Positions 32,118 to 41,086 of a DNA stretch of 64,000 nt are shown here, piece after piece (within the stretch, counting starts at the first letter, position 1; each line of letters opens with the position of its first letter). The stretch comes from Lysinimonas soli (GTDB lineage Bacteria; Actinomycetota; Actinomycetes; Actinomycetales; Microbacteriaceae), in contig NZ_JBHSMG010000003.1 in assembly GCF_042655435.1 (NCBI RefSeq), forward strand, positions 62,001 through 126,000, written 5' to 3'. Under the pieces are notes generated by a model. That model ran no database searches, was not told the DNA's origin, and worked only from the letters and a program-made list of their open reading frames with translations. A program made the translations under genes and the position numbers.

Positions 32118-34456
32118 CGGATCACCTGGGCGAGGAGGGGCGGCACCAGCGCCACCAGCATGCCGAGGGACATCAACGCCGAGTCGGCACGACGCCAGGG
32201 AGCCGGCTCGGCCCACGACCGCGGCGCTCCCGAACGGGCCTGCGAGAATCCGCGGGCCTCCATCGCGACGGCCATCCGGCCGGCCTGACGAAGGGACTGG
32301 ATCAGCAGCCCGAAGGTGAGCGCGGCGCACTCGCGACCGCGGGCCAGCGGCGAGCGCCCGGCGCCGAGCCCCCGGACCCGACGGATGCGGGAGAGCTGAT
32401 GCCACGTGTCGCCGAGCGTCTCGAATCGTCCCAGCGCGGCCACCGCAGCCACAACGGGCCGGGCTGGTAGCCGCAACCGCTGAGCCAGATGGTCGCCGAG
32501 GGCGAACGGGTCAACGAGGCCCGCCATCATGACCCCCGGGAGCACGAAGAAGGCGACCCGCAGACCGGCCGTCACGGCGACGCCGAGATCCTGCCCCGAG
32601 CCGAGCAGCCAGCTCGAGAATCCGACCGAGGTGACCGCGAGCAGTCCGGGCAGCAGCCGCCGGGGGACTCGCCGCCAGCCGAAGACCACGGGGGCGAGCG
32701 CGACTTCGACGGCCACGGCAGCCGCGGCGACCGGCAGCTCGGTGATGGAGGAGGCGCCGGCGAGCAGCAGCAGCGACGACCCGAGAAGGCTGAGCGGCCC
32801 CGCCCGCATCGCGAGACCGGACCAGCGTCGTGGGGCGTTCTCGGGCACGGGGGCGTCGATGGTGGTGGAGGCGAGGGCGCCGGGCGCTGCGCCGTCGTCG
32901 ACCAGCCGGCCGCGCTCGAGCCGGACGTGCCGGTCGGCCAGGGCGATCAGAAGCGGGTCGTGAGTGGCGACGACGACCGCGACGCCGGCATCCCGTGCCG
33001 CCAGGATCACCCCCGCGACGGCGGCCCAGGTGTTGCGGTCCTGGCCGACGGTCGGCTCGTCCAGCACGAGCACGGCCGGGCCGTGCGCGATCGCGCCGGC
33101 CAGGGCGAGCCGCCGGAGTTCGCCGCCCGAGAGCGTGTGCGGATCGGCATCTCGCAGGGCCGAGAGCCCGAGAGCCGCCAGGAGACCGTCGGTGCGCTGC
33201 TCGGCTGCACGCTCGTCGCGGTCGAGCAGCCGAGCGGTGGCGAGCACGTCGTCGCGCACGGTGCGGGCGACCACCGCGAGTTCGGCCTGCTGCGGCACCC
33301 AGCCCACCCGGCGGGCCAGCTCTCGAGAGGTCCACCGCGCCGGCTGCGGGGTGGCGTCACGCCGCAGCTCGCGGGTCGCGGTCACCTCGCCGGAGGTGGG
33401 CGACTCCAGCCCGGCCATGAGCGCCGTGAGTGTGGACTTGCCCGCTCCGCTGGCGCCGACGATGGCGAGCACCTCGCCCGCGCTCGCGAGCAGGTCGACG
33501 CCCGACAGGGCCGCCACGGCATCCGGACCCTGCTCCTCGAGGTCGGCACCGAGGCCGCGGCGCCGGGCGCGCACCAGGCCCACCGCGCTCGCGGTGAGCA
33601 GCACGGTCCCGGACGCGGCCGCGCCGTCGTGCGGGGTGCACAGTTCGCGCGGGATCTCCCGTGGCCGGGGGGAGGGGAGCCCGGGCACCCAGACCCCCAG
33701 GCCGGACAGCGACGCGGCCTGTTCGCGCAAGGTCGCCTCGACCGGTCCGTCGGCGCTGATCGCCCCGCCGTCGTCGAGCACGATGGCTCGGTCGACCCCG
33801 GGCAGCCACCCGTCGAGTTGATGCTCGACCACCATCATGGTTGCGCCGCTCGCGAGTCCCGCGGCCCAGATCGCCTCGCGCACGACGGCCGCCGCGGCGG
33901 GATCGAGCATGGCGGTCGGCTCGTCGAGCAGGATCAGCCGGGGGCCGAGCGCGAGCACGCCGGCGAGCGCGAGGCGTTGCGCCTCGCCCCCCGAGACCGC
34001 GTCGACCGGATGCTCGAGGCCGTACGGGAATCCGACCGCGTCGAGCGCCTCCCGCACGGCCGCCCAGATCCGATCGCGGGACAGGCCGAGGTTCTCGGGG
34101 CCGAATGCGACCTCGCGCCCGACCCGACGGGCGACCATCGCGTCGGACGGGTCCTGCATGAGCAGGCCGACAGGGACGCCGCGGGAAGGCGCCTCCGCGT
34201 CGTCGAGGGTGACGCATCCGCCCAGGTCGCCGGACTCGACCGTGGTCAGCACCCCGGCGAGCGCGCGGAGCAGGGTCGACTTGCCGGAACCGCTCGGACC
34301 GGCAAGAAGCACCCGCTCGCCCGGCTCGATGCGGAAGGTCAGCCCGGTGAGCACGGGGAGCGCTCGCCCGTACGGCCGCCAGCTGAGCTCCCGCGCCTCG
34401 ACGCGAGCACCCGTCCGGACGGGGGCGATGCCGTCAGCGCGCGGAGCGGGACTCAC
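32114..34456 (-). CDS. ykoD: ECF transporter: two ATPase domains fused to the T component (YkoD-YkoC)
   Basis: Protein of 780 residues combining three units. ATPase 1 spans about 15-240 (Walker A AGPSGSGKST, signature VSGGEAQR, LILLDEPTAMLD). ATPase 2 spans about 285-510 (GASGAGKST, LSGGELRRLALAG, VLVLDEPTVGQD). A transmembrane T component fills about 555-780 with the coupling motif EARGFSQAR. It powers HMP/thiamine uptake through YkoE. In Bacillus these are separate genes. The start GTG 34456 overlaps ykoE by 23 bases; the stop overlaps thiD-tenA. Confidence 0.93.
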   Translation of the reverse strand: MSPAPRADGIAPVRTGARVEARELSWRPYGRALPVLTGLTFRIEPGERVLLAGPSGSGKSTLLRALAGVLTTVESGDLGGCVTLDDAEAPSRGVPVGLLMQDPSDAMVARRVGREVAFGPENLGLSRDRIWAAVREALDAVGFPYGLEHPVDAVSGGEAQRLALAGVLALGPRLILLDEPTAMLDPAAAAVVREAIWAAGLASGATMMVVEHQLDGWLPGVDRAIVLDDGGAISADGPVEATLREQAASLSGLGVWVPGLPSPRPREIPRELCTPHDGAAASGTVLLTASAVGLVRARRRGLGADLEEQGPDAVAALSGVDLLASAGEVLAIVGASGAGKSTLTALMAGLESPTSGEVTATRELRRDATPQPARWTSRELARRVGWVPQQAELAVVARTVRDDVLATARLLDRDERAAEQRTDGLLAALGLSALRDADPHTLSGGELRRLALAGAIAHGPAVLVLDEPTVGQDRNTWAAVAGVILAARDAGVAVVVATHDPLLIALADRHVRLERGRLVDDGAAPGALASTTIDAPVPENAPRRWSGLAMRAGPLSLLGSSLLLLAGASSITELPVAAAAVAVEVALAPVVFGWRRVPRRLLPGLLAVTSVGFSSWLLGSGQDLGVAVTAGLRVAFFVLPGVMMAGLVDPFALGDHLAQRLRLPARPVVAAVAALGRFETLGDTWHQLSRIRRVRGLGAGRSPLARGRECAALTFGLLIQSLRQAGRMAVAMEARGFSQARSGAPRSWAEPAPWRRADSALMSLGMLVALVPPLLAQVIR

Positions 34457-35102
34457 GGAGTTCCTGGCCCACCGGGAAGGCGTTCAGGGCACCGGTGCGA
34501 GCGAGCGCACGCGCGAGCGCGTGACCGCCCAGACCGGCGATGGCGGCGCCGCTCGCGGCGCCGCAGGCCAGGTAGACCACTTTCCAGACCGGCGTGTAGG
34601 CGGGGGTGTACGCCCACCACTCGTAGCCGATGATCTCGAGCGCCGCCGAGGCGATGCCACCGAGCACGGCGGCCCCGGCCCCGAACCGCCGCCAGCGGAA
34701 CAGGGCGAGGATCGCCTCGACGCCGAGGCCCTGCAGCAGGCCGGAGAGGAGCACGGCCACGCCCCAGCCGTTGCCGAGAATCAGTTCGATGTTCGCGGCG
34801 ATGAGTTCGGCGAAGAGCGCGGCGCCGGGTCGGCGCACGATCAGTCCGCCGACGACCGCGGGGATCAGCCAGACGCCGAGGGCGAGCTCGCCGGCCGGCG
34901 GGAAGCCGGCGGTGACGAGGGTGACCAGAGGGTAGACGAAGGTGTCGAATGCCCAGAAGGCGACCCCGCAAGCGACCGCGAGCATGGCCGCGGTGAGAAG
35001 GTCGACTCCGCGCCAGGCCAGAGGGCGGCCGGCGGCGCGGATGGTGCGGTTCGCGGTGACCGAGGACGTCGCGTCCTGGTCGATGGTGCGATGGGTGCTC
35101 AT
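34434..35102 (-). CDS. ykoE: Thiamine-precursor ECF transporter S component
   Basis: Membrane protein of 222 residues with five to six helices: LLTAAMLAVACGVAFWAFDTFVYPL, LALGVWLIPAVVGGLIVRRPGAALFAELIAA and EIIGYEWWAYTPAYTP. It is the substrate-specific subunit that binds HMP or thiamine in the membrane and works with the fused ATPase/T protein. AGGAA lies three bases before ATG 35102. It is the first gene after a TPP riboswitch, which supports the assignment. Confidence 0.93.
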   Translation of the reverse strand: MSTHRTIDQDATSSVTANRTIRAAGRPLAWRGVDLLTAAMLAVACGVAFWAFDTFVYPLVTLVTAGFPPAGELALGVWLIPAVVGGLIVRRPGAALFAELIAANIELILGNGWGVAVLLSGLLQGLGVEAILALFRWRRFGAGAAVLGGIASAALEIIGYEWWAYTPAYTPVWKVVYLACGAASGAAIAGLGGHALARALARTGALNAFPVGQELRESRSAR

Positions 35103-35209
35103 GTGTTCCTGCTTCCCGTGGGTCCGATGGATTCCGCGGGGGCGGCGCCCTCGTGCCGCATCCGCTCCGGAAGCCCGGAACGGGCATGGCACGAGGAAAC
35201 CTGAGATTC

Positions 35210-35295
35210 CCGACTCCCTTCGCCGGTACTAACCGGAGCAGGTTCGAGGGTCTGCGGCGTACCGCACTCTCAGCGCCCGAAGGCGCTCCCCTGTC
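35210..35295 (-). ncRNA. TPP riboswitch
   Basis: On the minus strand the conserved THI-box elements appear in order: GGGGAGC at 35291-35285, CTGAGAGT, ACCCTCGAACCTG, CCGGTTAGTACCGGCG and AAGGGAG near 35214. It lies 108 bases ahead of ykoE and, with TPP bound, should shut down the ykoE-ykoDC-thiD/tenA operon. No second copy is seen ahead of thiE or thiO. Confidence 0.95.
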
Positions 35296-35440
35296 GTTCT
35301 TCGACGAGACTATCGGGCGCACTCCTCCGGTGCGAACCGTCGCAAGGCAGGGTCGGGCGAGAGGTCGTCAACGCGTGGGTCGGCTCCCTGTCGCGTTCGG
35401 CCTAATCTGAATGTCCGCGCACGCACGAGAACGAGGTCGA

Positions 35441-36103
35441 ATGCCCCCCGAGAAGCATCCCCGATTGCATGTCATCGTCCTGCCGGGAGGGGGATACCGC
35501 GTCCACGCCGATCACGAGGCCGAGCCGGTTCGGGACTGGCTCGTCGACGCCGGCCTCGAGGCCAGCGTGTTCCGCTATCCGGTCGGCACCCGGCACCCGG
35601 GCCCCCTGGATGCGATCCGCTCGGCCGTGCGCGAACGCCGGGACGCCGGGGCATCGCACGTGGGGCTGATCGGTTTCTCGGCCGGCGCGCACGCCGCCGG
35701 GATGGCCGCCCTGGCGCCGGGAGCCGCCGACTCCGAGCGGGTGGATCTGGCGATCCTCGCCTACCCCGTGGTCTCGATGCAGCTGCCGACCCATGCCGGC
35801 TCGCGCGCCGAGCTGCTCGGCGCCGACGCGAGCGATGCGCTGCGCGGAGAGACCTCGCTCGACCGGCTCGTCACGCCGCAGGCCCCGCCGTTCTTCATCT
35901 GGCACACGGCGGCCGATGACCTGGTTCCGGTCGAGCACAGCTACCTGCTCGGGTCGGCGTTGGCCGACGCGGGGGTGCCGCACGGGCTGCACGTCTTTCC
36001 CGAGGGCGGTCACGGCCTCGGACTCGCGCGAGGTTCCGGCACGGCCGAGCGCTGGCCGGAGCTCTGCATCGACTGGCTGCGGGAAGGCGGCTGGCTGGCC
36101 TGA
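35441..36103 (+). CDS. Alpha/beta hydrolase, acetyl-esterase-like
   Basis: Esterase-like protein of 220 residues: oxyanion motif VLPGGGYRVHADHE near the start, nucleophile elbow GFSAGAHAAG, acid in TAADDLVPVEHS and catalytic histidine in EGGHGLGLA, the layout of BD-FAE/acetyl-xylan-esterase-like hydrolases. There is no signal peptide, so it is cytosolic and its substrate is probably an acylated small molecule. ATG 35441 has GAGG upstream; the in-frame ATG 35411 lies too close to a TAATCT box (35403-35408) to be on the transcript. Confidence 0.85.
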   Translation: MPPEKHPRLHVIVLPGGGYRVHADHEAEPVRDWLVDAGLEASVFRYPVGTRHPGPLDAIRSAVRERRDAGASHVGLIGFSAGAHAAGMAALAPGAADSERVDLAILAYPVVSMQLPTHAGSRAELLGADASDALRGETSLDRLVTPQAPPFFIWHTAADDLVPVEHSYLLGSALADAGVPHGLHVFPEGGHGLGLARGSGTAERWPELCIDWLREGGWLA

Positions 36104-36182
36104 GCTCCCGGCCGGCCTGAGATCGTAGGCTGGGTGGGCGCCGTCCCGGTCCGGCCGGCCATTCGTTCACAGGAGAACAGCG

Positions 36183-36950
36183 ATGCAGATCAACGGGATC
36201 ACCGCTCTCGTCACGGGTGCCGCATCCGGCCTCGGTGCCGCGACCGCCCAGGCCTTGGTCGCCAAGGGCGCCGCCGTGATCGGCCTCGACCTTCCGTCCG
36301 CCGTCGAGGCGCACGCCGGGGCGACGCCGGAGGGGGTGCGTCTGGTCGGAGCCGACGTGACGAGTGAGGAGCAGGTGCGCGCCGCGCTCGCGACGATCGG
36401 CCCGGACGACCCGCCCCTGCGTCTCGTGGTGAACTGCGCCGGCATCGCGCCGGCCCGCCGCATCCTGTCGTCGAAGGGCACCCACGAGCTCGAGCTGTTC
36501 CGCCGGACGATCGAGATCAACCTCATCGGCACCTTCAACGTGCTGCGTCTCGCCGCCGAGGTGATCGCGGCCACCGAGCCGGAGGGCGAGTTCGGCCAAC
36601 GCGGCCTGATCGTCAACACCGCGTCGGTCGCCGCCTTCGAGGGTCAGATCGGCCAGATCGCCTACTCCGCCTCGAAGGGCGGAGTCGTGGCGATGACCGT
36701 GCCGGCGGCCCGCGATCTCGCGCGCTCGGGTATCCGGGTCAACACGATCGCCCCCGGCATCATGGACACCCCGATGCTCGCCGCGCTCGGACCCGAGGTC
36801 AACGCCTCGCTCGCCGCCGGCGTGCCGTTCCCGCACCGACTCGGGCGCCCCGACGAGTACGCCCAGCTCGTCGTCATGCTCGCCGAGCACGACTATCTCA
36901 ACGGCGAGACGATCCGCATGGACGGCGCCCTGCGTTTGGCGCCGCAGTAG
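36183..36950 (+). CDS. SDR family 3-hydroxyacyl-CoA dehydrogenase-like
   Basis: Classical SDR of 255 residues resembling HSD17B10-type 3-hydroxyacyl-CoA dehydrogenases: TGAASGLGAATAQAL, NCAGIAPARRI, catalytic serine in VNTASVAA, YSASK, and APGIMDTPML. Convergent with a thiolase and close to an acyl-CoA dehydrogenase, so a beta-oxidation role is plausible. GGAGAA lies six bases before ATG 36183. Confidence 0.9.
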   Translation: MQINGITALVTGAASGLGAATAQALVAKGAAVIGLDLPSAVEAHAGATPEGVRLVGADVTSEEQVRAALATIGPDDPPLRLVVNCAGIAPARRILSSKGTHELELFRRTIEINLIGTFNVLRLAAEVIAATEPEGEFGQRGLIVNTASVAAFEGQIGQIAYSASKGGVVAMTVPAARDLARSGIRVNTIAPGIMDTPMLAALGPEVNASLAAGVPFPHRLGRPDEYAQLVVMLAEHDYLNGETIRMDGALRLAPQ

Positions 36951-36987
36951 CCGCAGTCGTCGCGCGGCGGCGGAACCGGCTGGCCCT

Positions 36988-38169
36988 CTAGACCCGCTCG
37001 ATGATCGTGGCGTTGGCCATGCCGTTGCCCTCGCACATGGTCTGCAGGCCGTAGCGGCCGCCCGTCGCCTCGAGGTGGTTGAGCATCGTCGCGAGCAGGC
37101 GACCGCCGGATGCGCCGAGCGGGTGCCCGAGAGCGATCGCGCCGCCGCGCGGGTTGAGCTTGTCTGGGTCGGCTCCGGTCTCGGCGAGCCAGGCCAGCGG
37201 AACCGAGGCGAACGCCTCGTTGACCTCGTAGACATCCAGATCGTCGATGCCCAGGCCGGCGCGCTCGAGCACCTTGCGGGTCGCCGCGATGATGCCGGTG
37301 AGCATGAGGATCGGATCGCTTCCGATGACCGAGAAGCTGTGGAAGCGCGCTCGCGGGGTGAGCCCCAGCTCGCCGGCCTTGCGCTCGCTCATGATGAGCG
37401 CGGCGGAGGCGCCGTCGGTGAGCGGGGAGGAGTTGCCGGGCGTGATCTTCCAGTCCGTCAGCTCGGGAAAGCGCTCGGCGGCTTCGTCGCTGCGGAACGC
37501 GGGGGCGAGCGTCGCCAGGCCCTCGACCGTCGTGCCGGGCCGGACGGTCTGGTCGTCGGTGATCGAGACACCGTCGACCTCGACCGGCACGATCTCGTTC
37601 GCGAAGGCTCCGGATGCCGCCGCGGCCGCCGCTCGCTGGTGCGACCGTGCCGCGAACTCGTCGAGTTGCTCGCGCGAGATCCCCCAGCGCTGCGCGACCA
37701 GCTCGGCCGAGACGCCCTGCCCGATGAGCCCGCCCGGGTACCGCGCCGCGATCGCCTTGCCGTAGGGGTCGAGGCCGAGGGCGGCGAACCCGATCGGGTT
37801 GCGGCTCATCGCCTCGACGCCGCAGGCGATGACGACGTCGTAGGCCCCGGCGATGATGCCCTGCGCCGCGAAGGTCGCGGCCTGTTGGCTCGAGCCGCAC
37901 TGCCGGTCGATCGTCGTCGCCGGCACGTGCTCGGGGAATCCCGCGGCGAGCACGGCGTTGCGGGCGATGTTGACCGACTGCGTGCCGGCCTGCGAGACGC
38001 ATCCGCCGATCACGTCGTCGAGCAGGGCCGGGTCGAGCCCGGAGCGCTCGACGAGCGCGGTCAACGTGCCGGCCAGCAGGTCGACCGGGTGCACCGGGTT
38101 GAGCGCTCCGCCCGGCTTGCCCCGACCCGACGGGGTGCGGATGGCATCGACGATCACTGCAGTGGGCAT
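36988..38169 (-). CDS. Acetyl-CoA acetyltransferase (thiolase)
   Basis: Thiolase of 393 residues. The acyl-enzyme cysteine is in DRQCGSSQQA (about residue 89), followed by VNEAFASVPLAW, GGAIALGHPLGASG with the catalytic histidine, and CEGNGMANA with the second cysteine. It cleaves 3-ketoacyl-CoA or condenses acetyl-CoA. Downstream of an acyl-CoA dehydrogenase and a TetR gene on the same strand (53-base gap), so it probably shares their operon and serves fatty-acid breakdown. Confidence 0.94.
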   Translation of the reverse strand: MPTAVIVDAIRTPSGRGKPGGALNPVHPVDLLAGTLTALVERSGLDPALLDDVIGGCVSQAGTQSVNIARNAVLAAGFPEHVPATTIDRQCGSSQQAATFAAQGIIAGAYDVVIACGVEAMSRNPIGFAALGLDPYGKAIAARYPGGLIGQGVSAELVAQRWGISREQLDEFAARSHQRAAAAAASGAFANEIVPVEVDGVSITDDQTVRPGTTVEGLATLAPAFRSDEAAERFPELTDWKITPGNSSPLTDGASAALIMSERKAGELGLTPRARFHSFSVIGSDPILMLTGIIAATRKVLERAGLGIDDLDVYEVNEAFASVPLAWLAETGADPDKLNPRGGAIALGHPLGASGGRLLATMLNHLEATGGRYGLQTMCEGNGMANATIIERV

Positions 38170-38222
38170 GGCGTCCTCCTCGACGTGCTTTTCGGTTGGT
38201 CTCCGGCGCTCGGGGCGCCGGC

Positions 38223-38834
38223 TCAGCTCGGCCGGATGATGCCGTTCACGACCAGGTTGGCCAGGTCGGCATACGATTCGGCGTCGGTCAGTCCGGTGTT
38301 CTTCGCGAACACCCCCTGCTGGATGCGCACCATGGCCGAGGTCACGACCTCGGCCACGAACTCGGCGGGCACGTCGCGGAAGGCCCTCAACTCGATGCCG
38401 TCGAGGATCAGCTCGCGCACGCGCTGCGTCGCGATGACGGTGTTGCGCTCGTAGATCTCGCGGGCCGGCGGGAAGGCGGCCACGTCATCCATGAAGGCGG
38501 CGGATGCCGGTCGCAGCTCGTCGGCGACCGCCAGCAGATAGGCCTCGACGCGGCGTACCGGGTCGGACTCGGCCGCGACCCGTCGTTCCACGCGCTCGGC
38601 GGCCTCGCGGAAGAACGAGACGACGACGGCGCGGATCAGCTGCTCGCGGGACCCGGCCAAGGCGTAGATCGTCGACTTCGAGCAGCGCAGGGCGACGGCG
38701 GCCTGCTCGAGCGTGTAGCGGGCGAAGCCGCGCTCGAGGGTCAGGGCGACGAGCCGGGCGAAGACGTCCGCCTGACGTGGGCTGTGTTCGCGGCCGACGA
38801 GTTCGACGGCGAACGAGGGGCTGTAGCTCGACAC
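38223..38834 (-). CDS. TetR family regulator of the acyl-CoA operon
   Basis: TetR protein of 203 residues: helix 1 RQADVFARLVALTLERG, then YTLEQAAVALRCSKSTIYALAGSREQLI, with TIYALA replacing the usual LYxHF recognition pattern. The C-terminal domain is TetR_C-like. GTG 38834 has GGAGGG seven bases upstream and begins 14 bases after the dehydrogenase stop. Located in mid-operon, it likely responds to an acyl-CoA and binds the palindrome at 40056-40083 (inference). Confidence 0.88.
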   Translation of the reverse strand: MSSYSPSFAVELVGREHSPRQADVFARLVALTLERGFARYTLEQAAVALRCSKSTIYALAGSREQLIRAVVVSFFREAAERVERRVAAESDPVRRVEAYLLAVADELRPASAAFMDDVAAFPPAREIYERNTVIATQRVRELILDGIELRAFRDVPAEFVAEVVTSAMVRIQQGVFAKNTGLTDAESYADLANLVVNGIIRPS

Positions 38835-38848
38835 GACGCGCCCTCCGT

Positions 38849-40042
38849 TCAGCCGACTCGGTGGACGCCGGGCCGGCCTTCCGAGCGTACCGCCGCCGTT
38901 CGCGAGGGGTTCAGTCCGCGACTGATGACGAGTCGCTGGATCTGGTTGGTGCCTTCGAAGATCTGCATGATCTTGGCTTCGCGCATGTAGCGCTCGACGG
39001 GGAAGTCGGTCGTGTAGCCGTAGCCGCCGAGCACCTGCACGGCATCGGTCGTGACCTTCATGGCCGCGTCGGTCGCGATGAGCTTGGCCACCGACGCCTG
39101 ACGGCTGTACGGATGCCCGGCATCGCGTCGCCGGGCCGCATCGAGGTAGGTGGCGCGCGCCGAGTCGACGGCGGCCGCCATGTCGGCCAGCAGGAACCCC
39201 AGGCCCTCGTGATCGAAGATCGGCTTGCCGAACGCGGTGCGCTCCCGGGCGTACTGCACGGCGACGTCGAGTGCGGCCTGGGCGAGTCCGGTGGCGACCG
39301 CGGCGATTCCGAGCCGACCCGAGTCGAGGGCGCTGAAGGCGATCGGCAGACCCTCTCCCTCGACGCCGATGAGGCGATCGCTCTCGAGAAAGGCGCCGTC
39401 CCAGAAGGCGCCCGCGGTGGGGATCGCGTGCAGGCCCATCTTCTGCTCGGGCGGACCGAACTGCAGTCCATCGACCCGGCCGGGGGCGAGAAAGCACGAG
39501 ACCCCGCGTGAGCCCGGCGCCGTGCGGGCGAAGAGCGTGTAGAAGTCGGCGCGTCCACCGTGCGTGATCCAGGCCTTCGAGCCCGTGACCAGGTAGCCGC
39601 CGTCCACCGCGTCGGCACGGCAGCTGAGGGCGGCCGCGTCCGACCCGGCGTGGGGCTCGGAGAGGCTGTAGCCGCCGATCAGCTCGCCGGTCAGCATCCG
39701 GGGCAGCCACTCGTCCTTCTGCCCGGCCGAGCCGTACTGCACCATCGGAAAGCAGGCCATGACGTGCACGCTCGTGGCGACGGCGACCGACGACCAGCGC
39801 GACGCCAGCTCTTCGAGCACCTGGAGGTAGACCTCGTAGGGCTGCCCGCCGCCGCCGTACTGCTCGGGGTAGGGCAGTCCGAGAACGCCGGCATCGCCGA
39901 GCAGCTGGAACAGCCCGTCGGGGTAACGGGCGTCGCGCTCGTACTCGTCCACGAGCGGGGCGAGCTCGTGGTCGGCGATGTCGCGGACGAGGTCGAGCAG
40001 TAGTTCCGCCTCCGGGGTCGGGAGCAGACGATCGACGGGCAT
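38849..40042 (-). CDS. Acyl-CoA dehydrogenase
   Basis: Flavoenzyme of 397 residues that introduces the alpha-beta double bond in acyl-CoA. Motifs: PYPEQYGGGGQPY, GGYSLSEPHAGSDAAAL, VTGSKAWITHGGRAD, TAFGKPIFDHEGLGFLLADM, QVLGGYGYTTDFPVERYMREAKI, and FEGTNQIQRLVISR containing the catalytic-region glutamate. First gene of the dehydrogenase-TetR-thiolase operon; a strong palindrome lies 14 bases ahead of ATG 40042. Confidence 0.94.
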   Translation of the reverse strand: MPVDRLLPTPEAELLLDLVRDIADHELAPLVDEYERDARYPDGLFQLLGDAGVLGLPYPEQYGGGGQPYEVYLQVLEELASRWSSVAVATSVHVMACFPMVQYGSAGQKDEWLPRMLTGELIGGYSLSEPHAGSDAAALSCRADAVDGGYLVTGSKAWITHGGRADFYTLFARTAPGSRGVSCFLAPGRVDGLQFGPPEQKMGLHAIPTAGAFWDGAFLESDRLIGVEGEGLPIAFSALDSGRLGIAAVATGLAQAALDVAVQYARERTAFGKPIFDHEGLGFLLADMAAAVDSARATYLDAARRRDAGHPYSRQASVAKLIATDAAMKVTTDAVQVLGGYGYTTDFPVERYMREAKIMQIFEGTNQIQRLVISRGLNPSRTAAVRSEGRPGVHRVG

Positions 40043-40055
40043 GCGGCCTCCAGTG

Positions 40056-40083
40056 CTGTACGCATGATGATACGTGCGTACAG
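40056..40083. promoter_or_regulatory. Operator palindrome upstream of the acyl-CoA dehydrogenase
   Basis: Perfect 9-base inverted repeat, CTGTACGCA (40056-40064) and TGCGTACAG (40075-40083), with 10 bases between. Span of 28 bases, 14 bases before ATG 40042, the likely site for the TetR at 38834. Confidence 0.65.
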
Positions 40084-40174
40084 TTCGCCCGGCTAGTGCT
40101 CTCGGGAATGGTGGTGCAGGTGCGGGGCCCTCCGGGCGTATCGACGGTCGGTGTGACGGATTAGCCTTGCTCGG

Positions 40175-41086
40175 GTGATGAATGCTCCGATCGTCGAGAT
40201 CGACCACTTCCGAATGGACTTCTCGAATGTCACGGTGATCGACGACCTCTCGTTCGAGGTGCGACGCGGCGAGACCTTCGGCTTCCTCGGCAGCAACGGC
40301 TCGGGCAAGACGACGACGCTTCGCGCCCTGCTCGGCATCTACCGGCCGACCGCGGGCCGCCTGCTGATCGACGGGCGGCCGTTCACCCCGGAGCACTCGC
40401 GGCGGCTCGGCTATCTGCCGGAGGAGCGCGGCCTCTACCGCAAGGAGTCGGTCATCGACGTGATGACCTACTTCGGCCGGTTGAAGGGGCTCACCAAGGA
40501 GGCGGCGCGGCGTTGGTCGCTCGGCTATCTCGAGCGGGTCGAGATCGGCGACAAGGCGAAGACGCGCATCGACAAGCTCTCGGGCGGGCAGCAGCAGAAG
40601 GTGCAACTCGGCGTGACGATCATGAACGAGCCCGAGCTGCTGATCCTCGACGAGCCGACCAAGGGCTTCGACCCCGTGAACCGCCGGCTGCTGATGAACA
40701 TCATCGACGAGCAGCGGGCCGCCGGCGCCACGGTGCTCATGGTGACCCACCAGATGGAGGAGGTCGAGCGGCTGTGCGACCGCATCATCCTGTTGAAGGA
40801 CGGCGCGGCCCGCGCCTACGGGACGGTGCCCGAGGTGCAGGAACAGTTCGGCGGTCTCACGATCGCGGTCGACTACGGCGGCACCCTTCCGGTCTCGCCC
40901 GGCTATGAGGTCGTCGAGACCCATGACGGGCACGCCGTGCTCGGCGTCGGCAGCGAAGCGGACCTCGCGGGCATCCTGCGCGGGCTGCTCGACGCGGGGC
41001 TGACGGTCACCCGCTTCGAGCCTCGACGCCGGTCGCTCGACGACATCTTCGTCGAGGTCTACGGCACCGATGAGAAGGGCGAGTGA
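40175..41086 (+). CDS. ABC transporter ATPase, NatA/ABC-2 export type
   Basis: ATPase of 303 residues: Walker A GSNGSGKTTT, Q-loop region PEERGLYRKE, signature LSGGQQQKVQLG, Walker B LLILDEPTKGFDP, and H-loop THQMEEVE. A DUF4162-like C-terminal domain follows. A TAGCCT box (40162-40167) sits seven bases before GTG 40175, so a leaderless start is likely; ATG 40178 is the alternative. The stop overlaps the permease start (GTGA). Probably exports a lipid, peptide or sodium; cargo unknown. Confidence 0.93.
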   Translation: MMNAPIVEIDHFRMDFSNVTVIDDLSFEVRRGETFGFLGSNGSGKTTTLRALLGIYRPTAGRLLIDGRPFTPEHSRRLGYLPEERGLYRKESVIDVMTYFGRLKGLTKEAARRWSLGYLERVEIGDKAKTRIDKLSGGQQQKVQLGVTIMNEPELLILDEPTKGFDPVNRRLLMNIIDEQRAAGATVLMVTHQMEEVERLCDRIILLKDGAARAYGTVPEVQEQFGGLTIAVDYGGTLPVSPGYEVVETHDGHAVLGVGSEADLAGILRGLLDAGLTVTRFEPRRRSLDDIFVEVYGTDEKGE

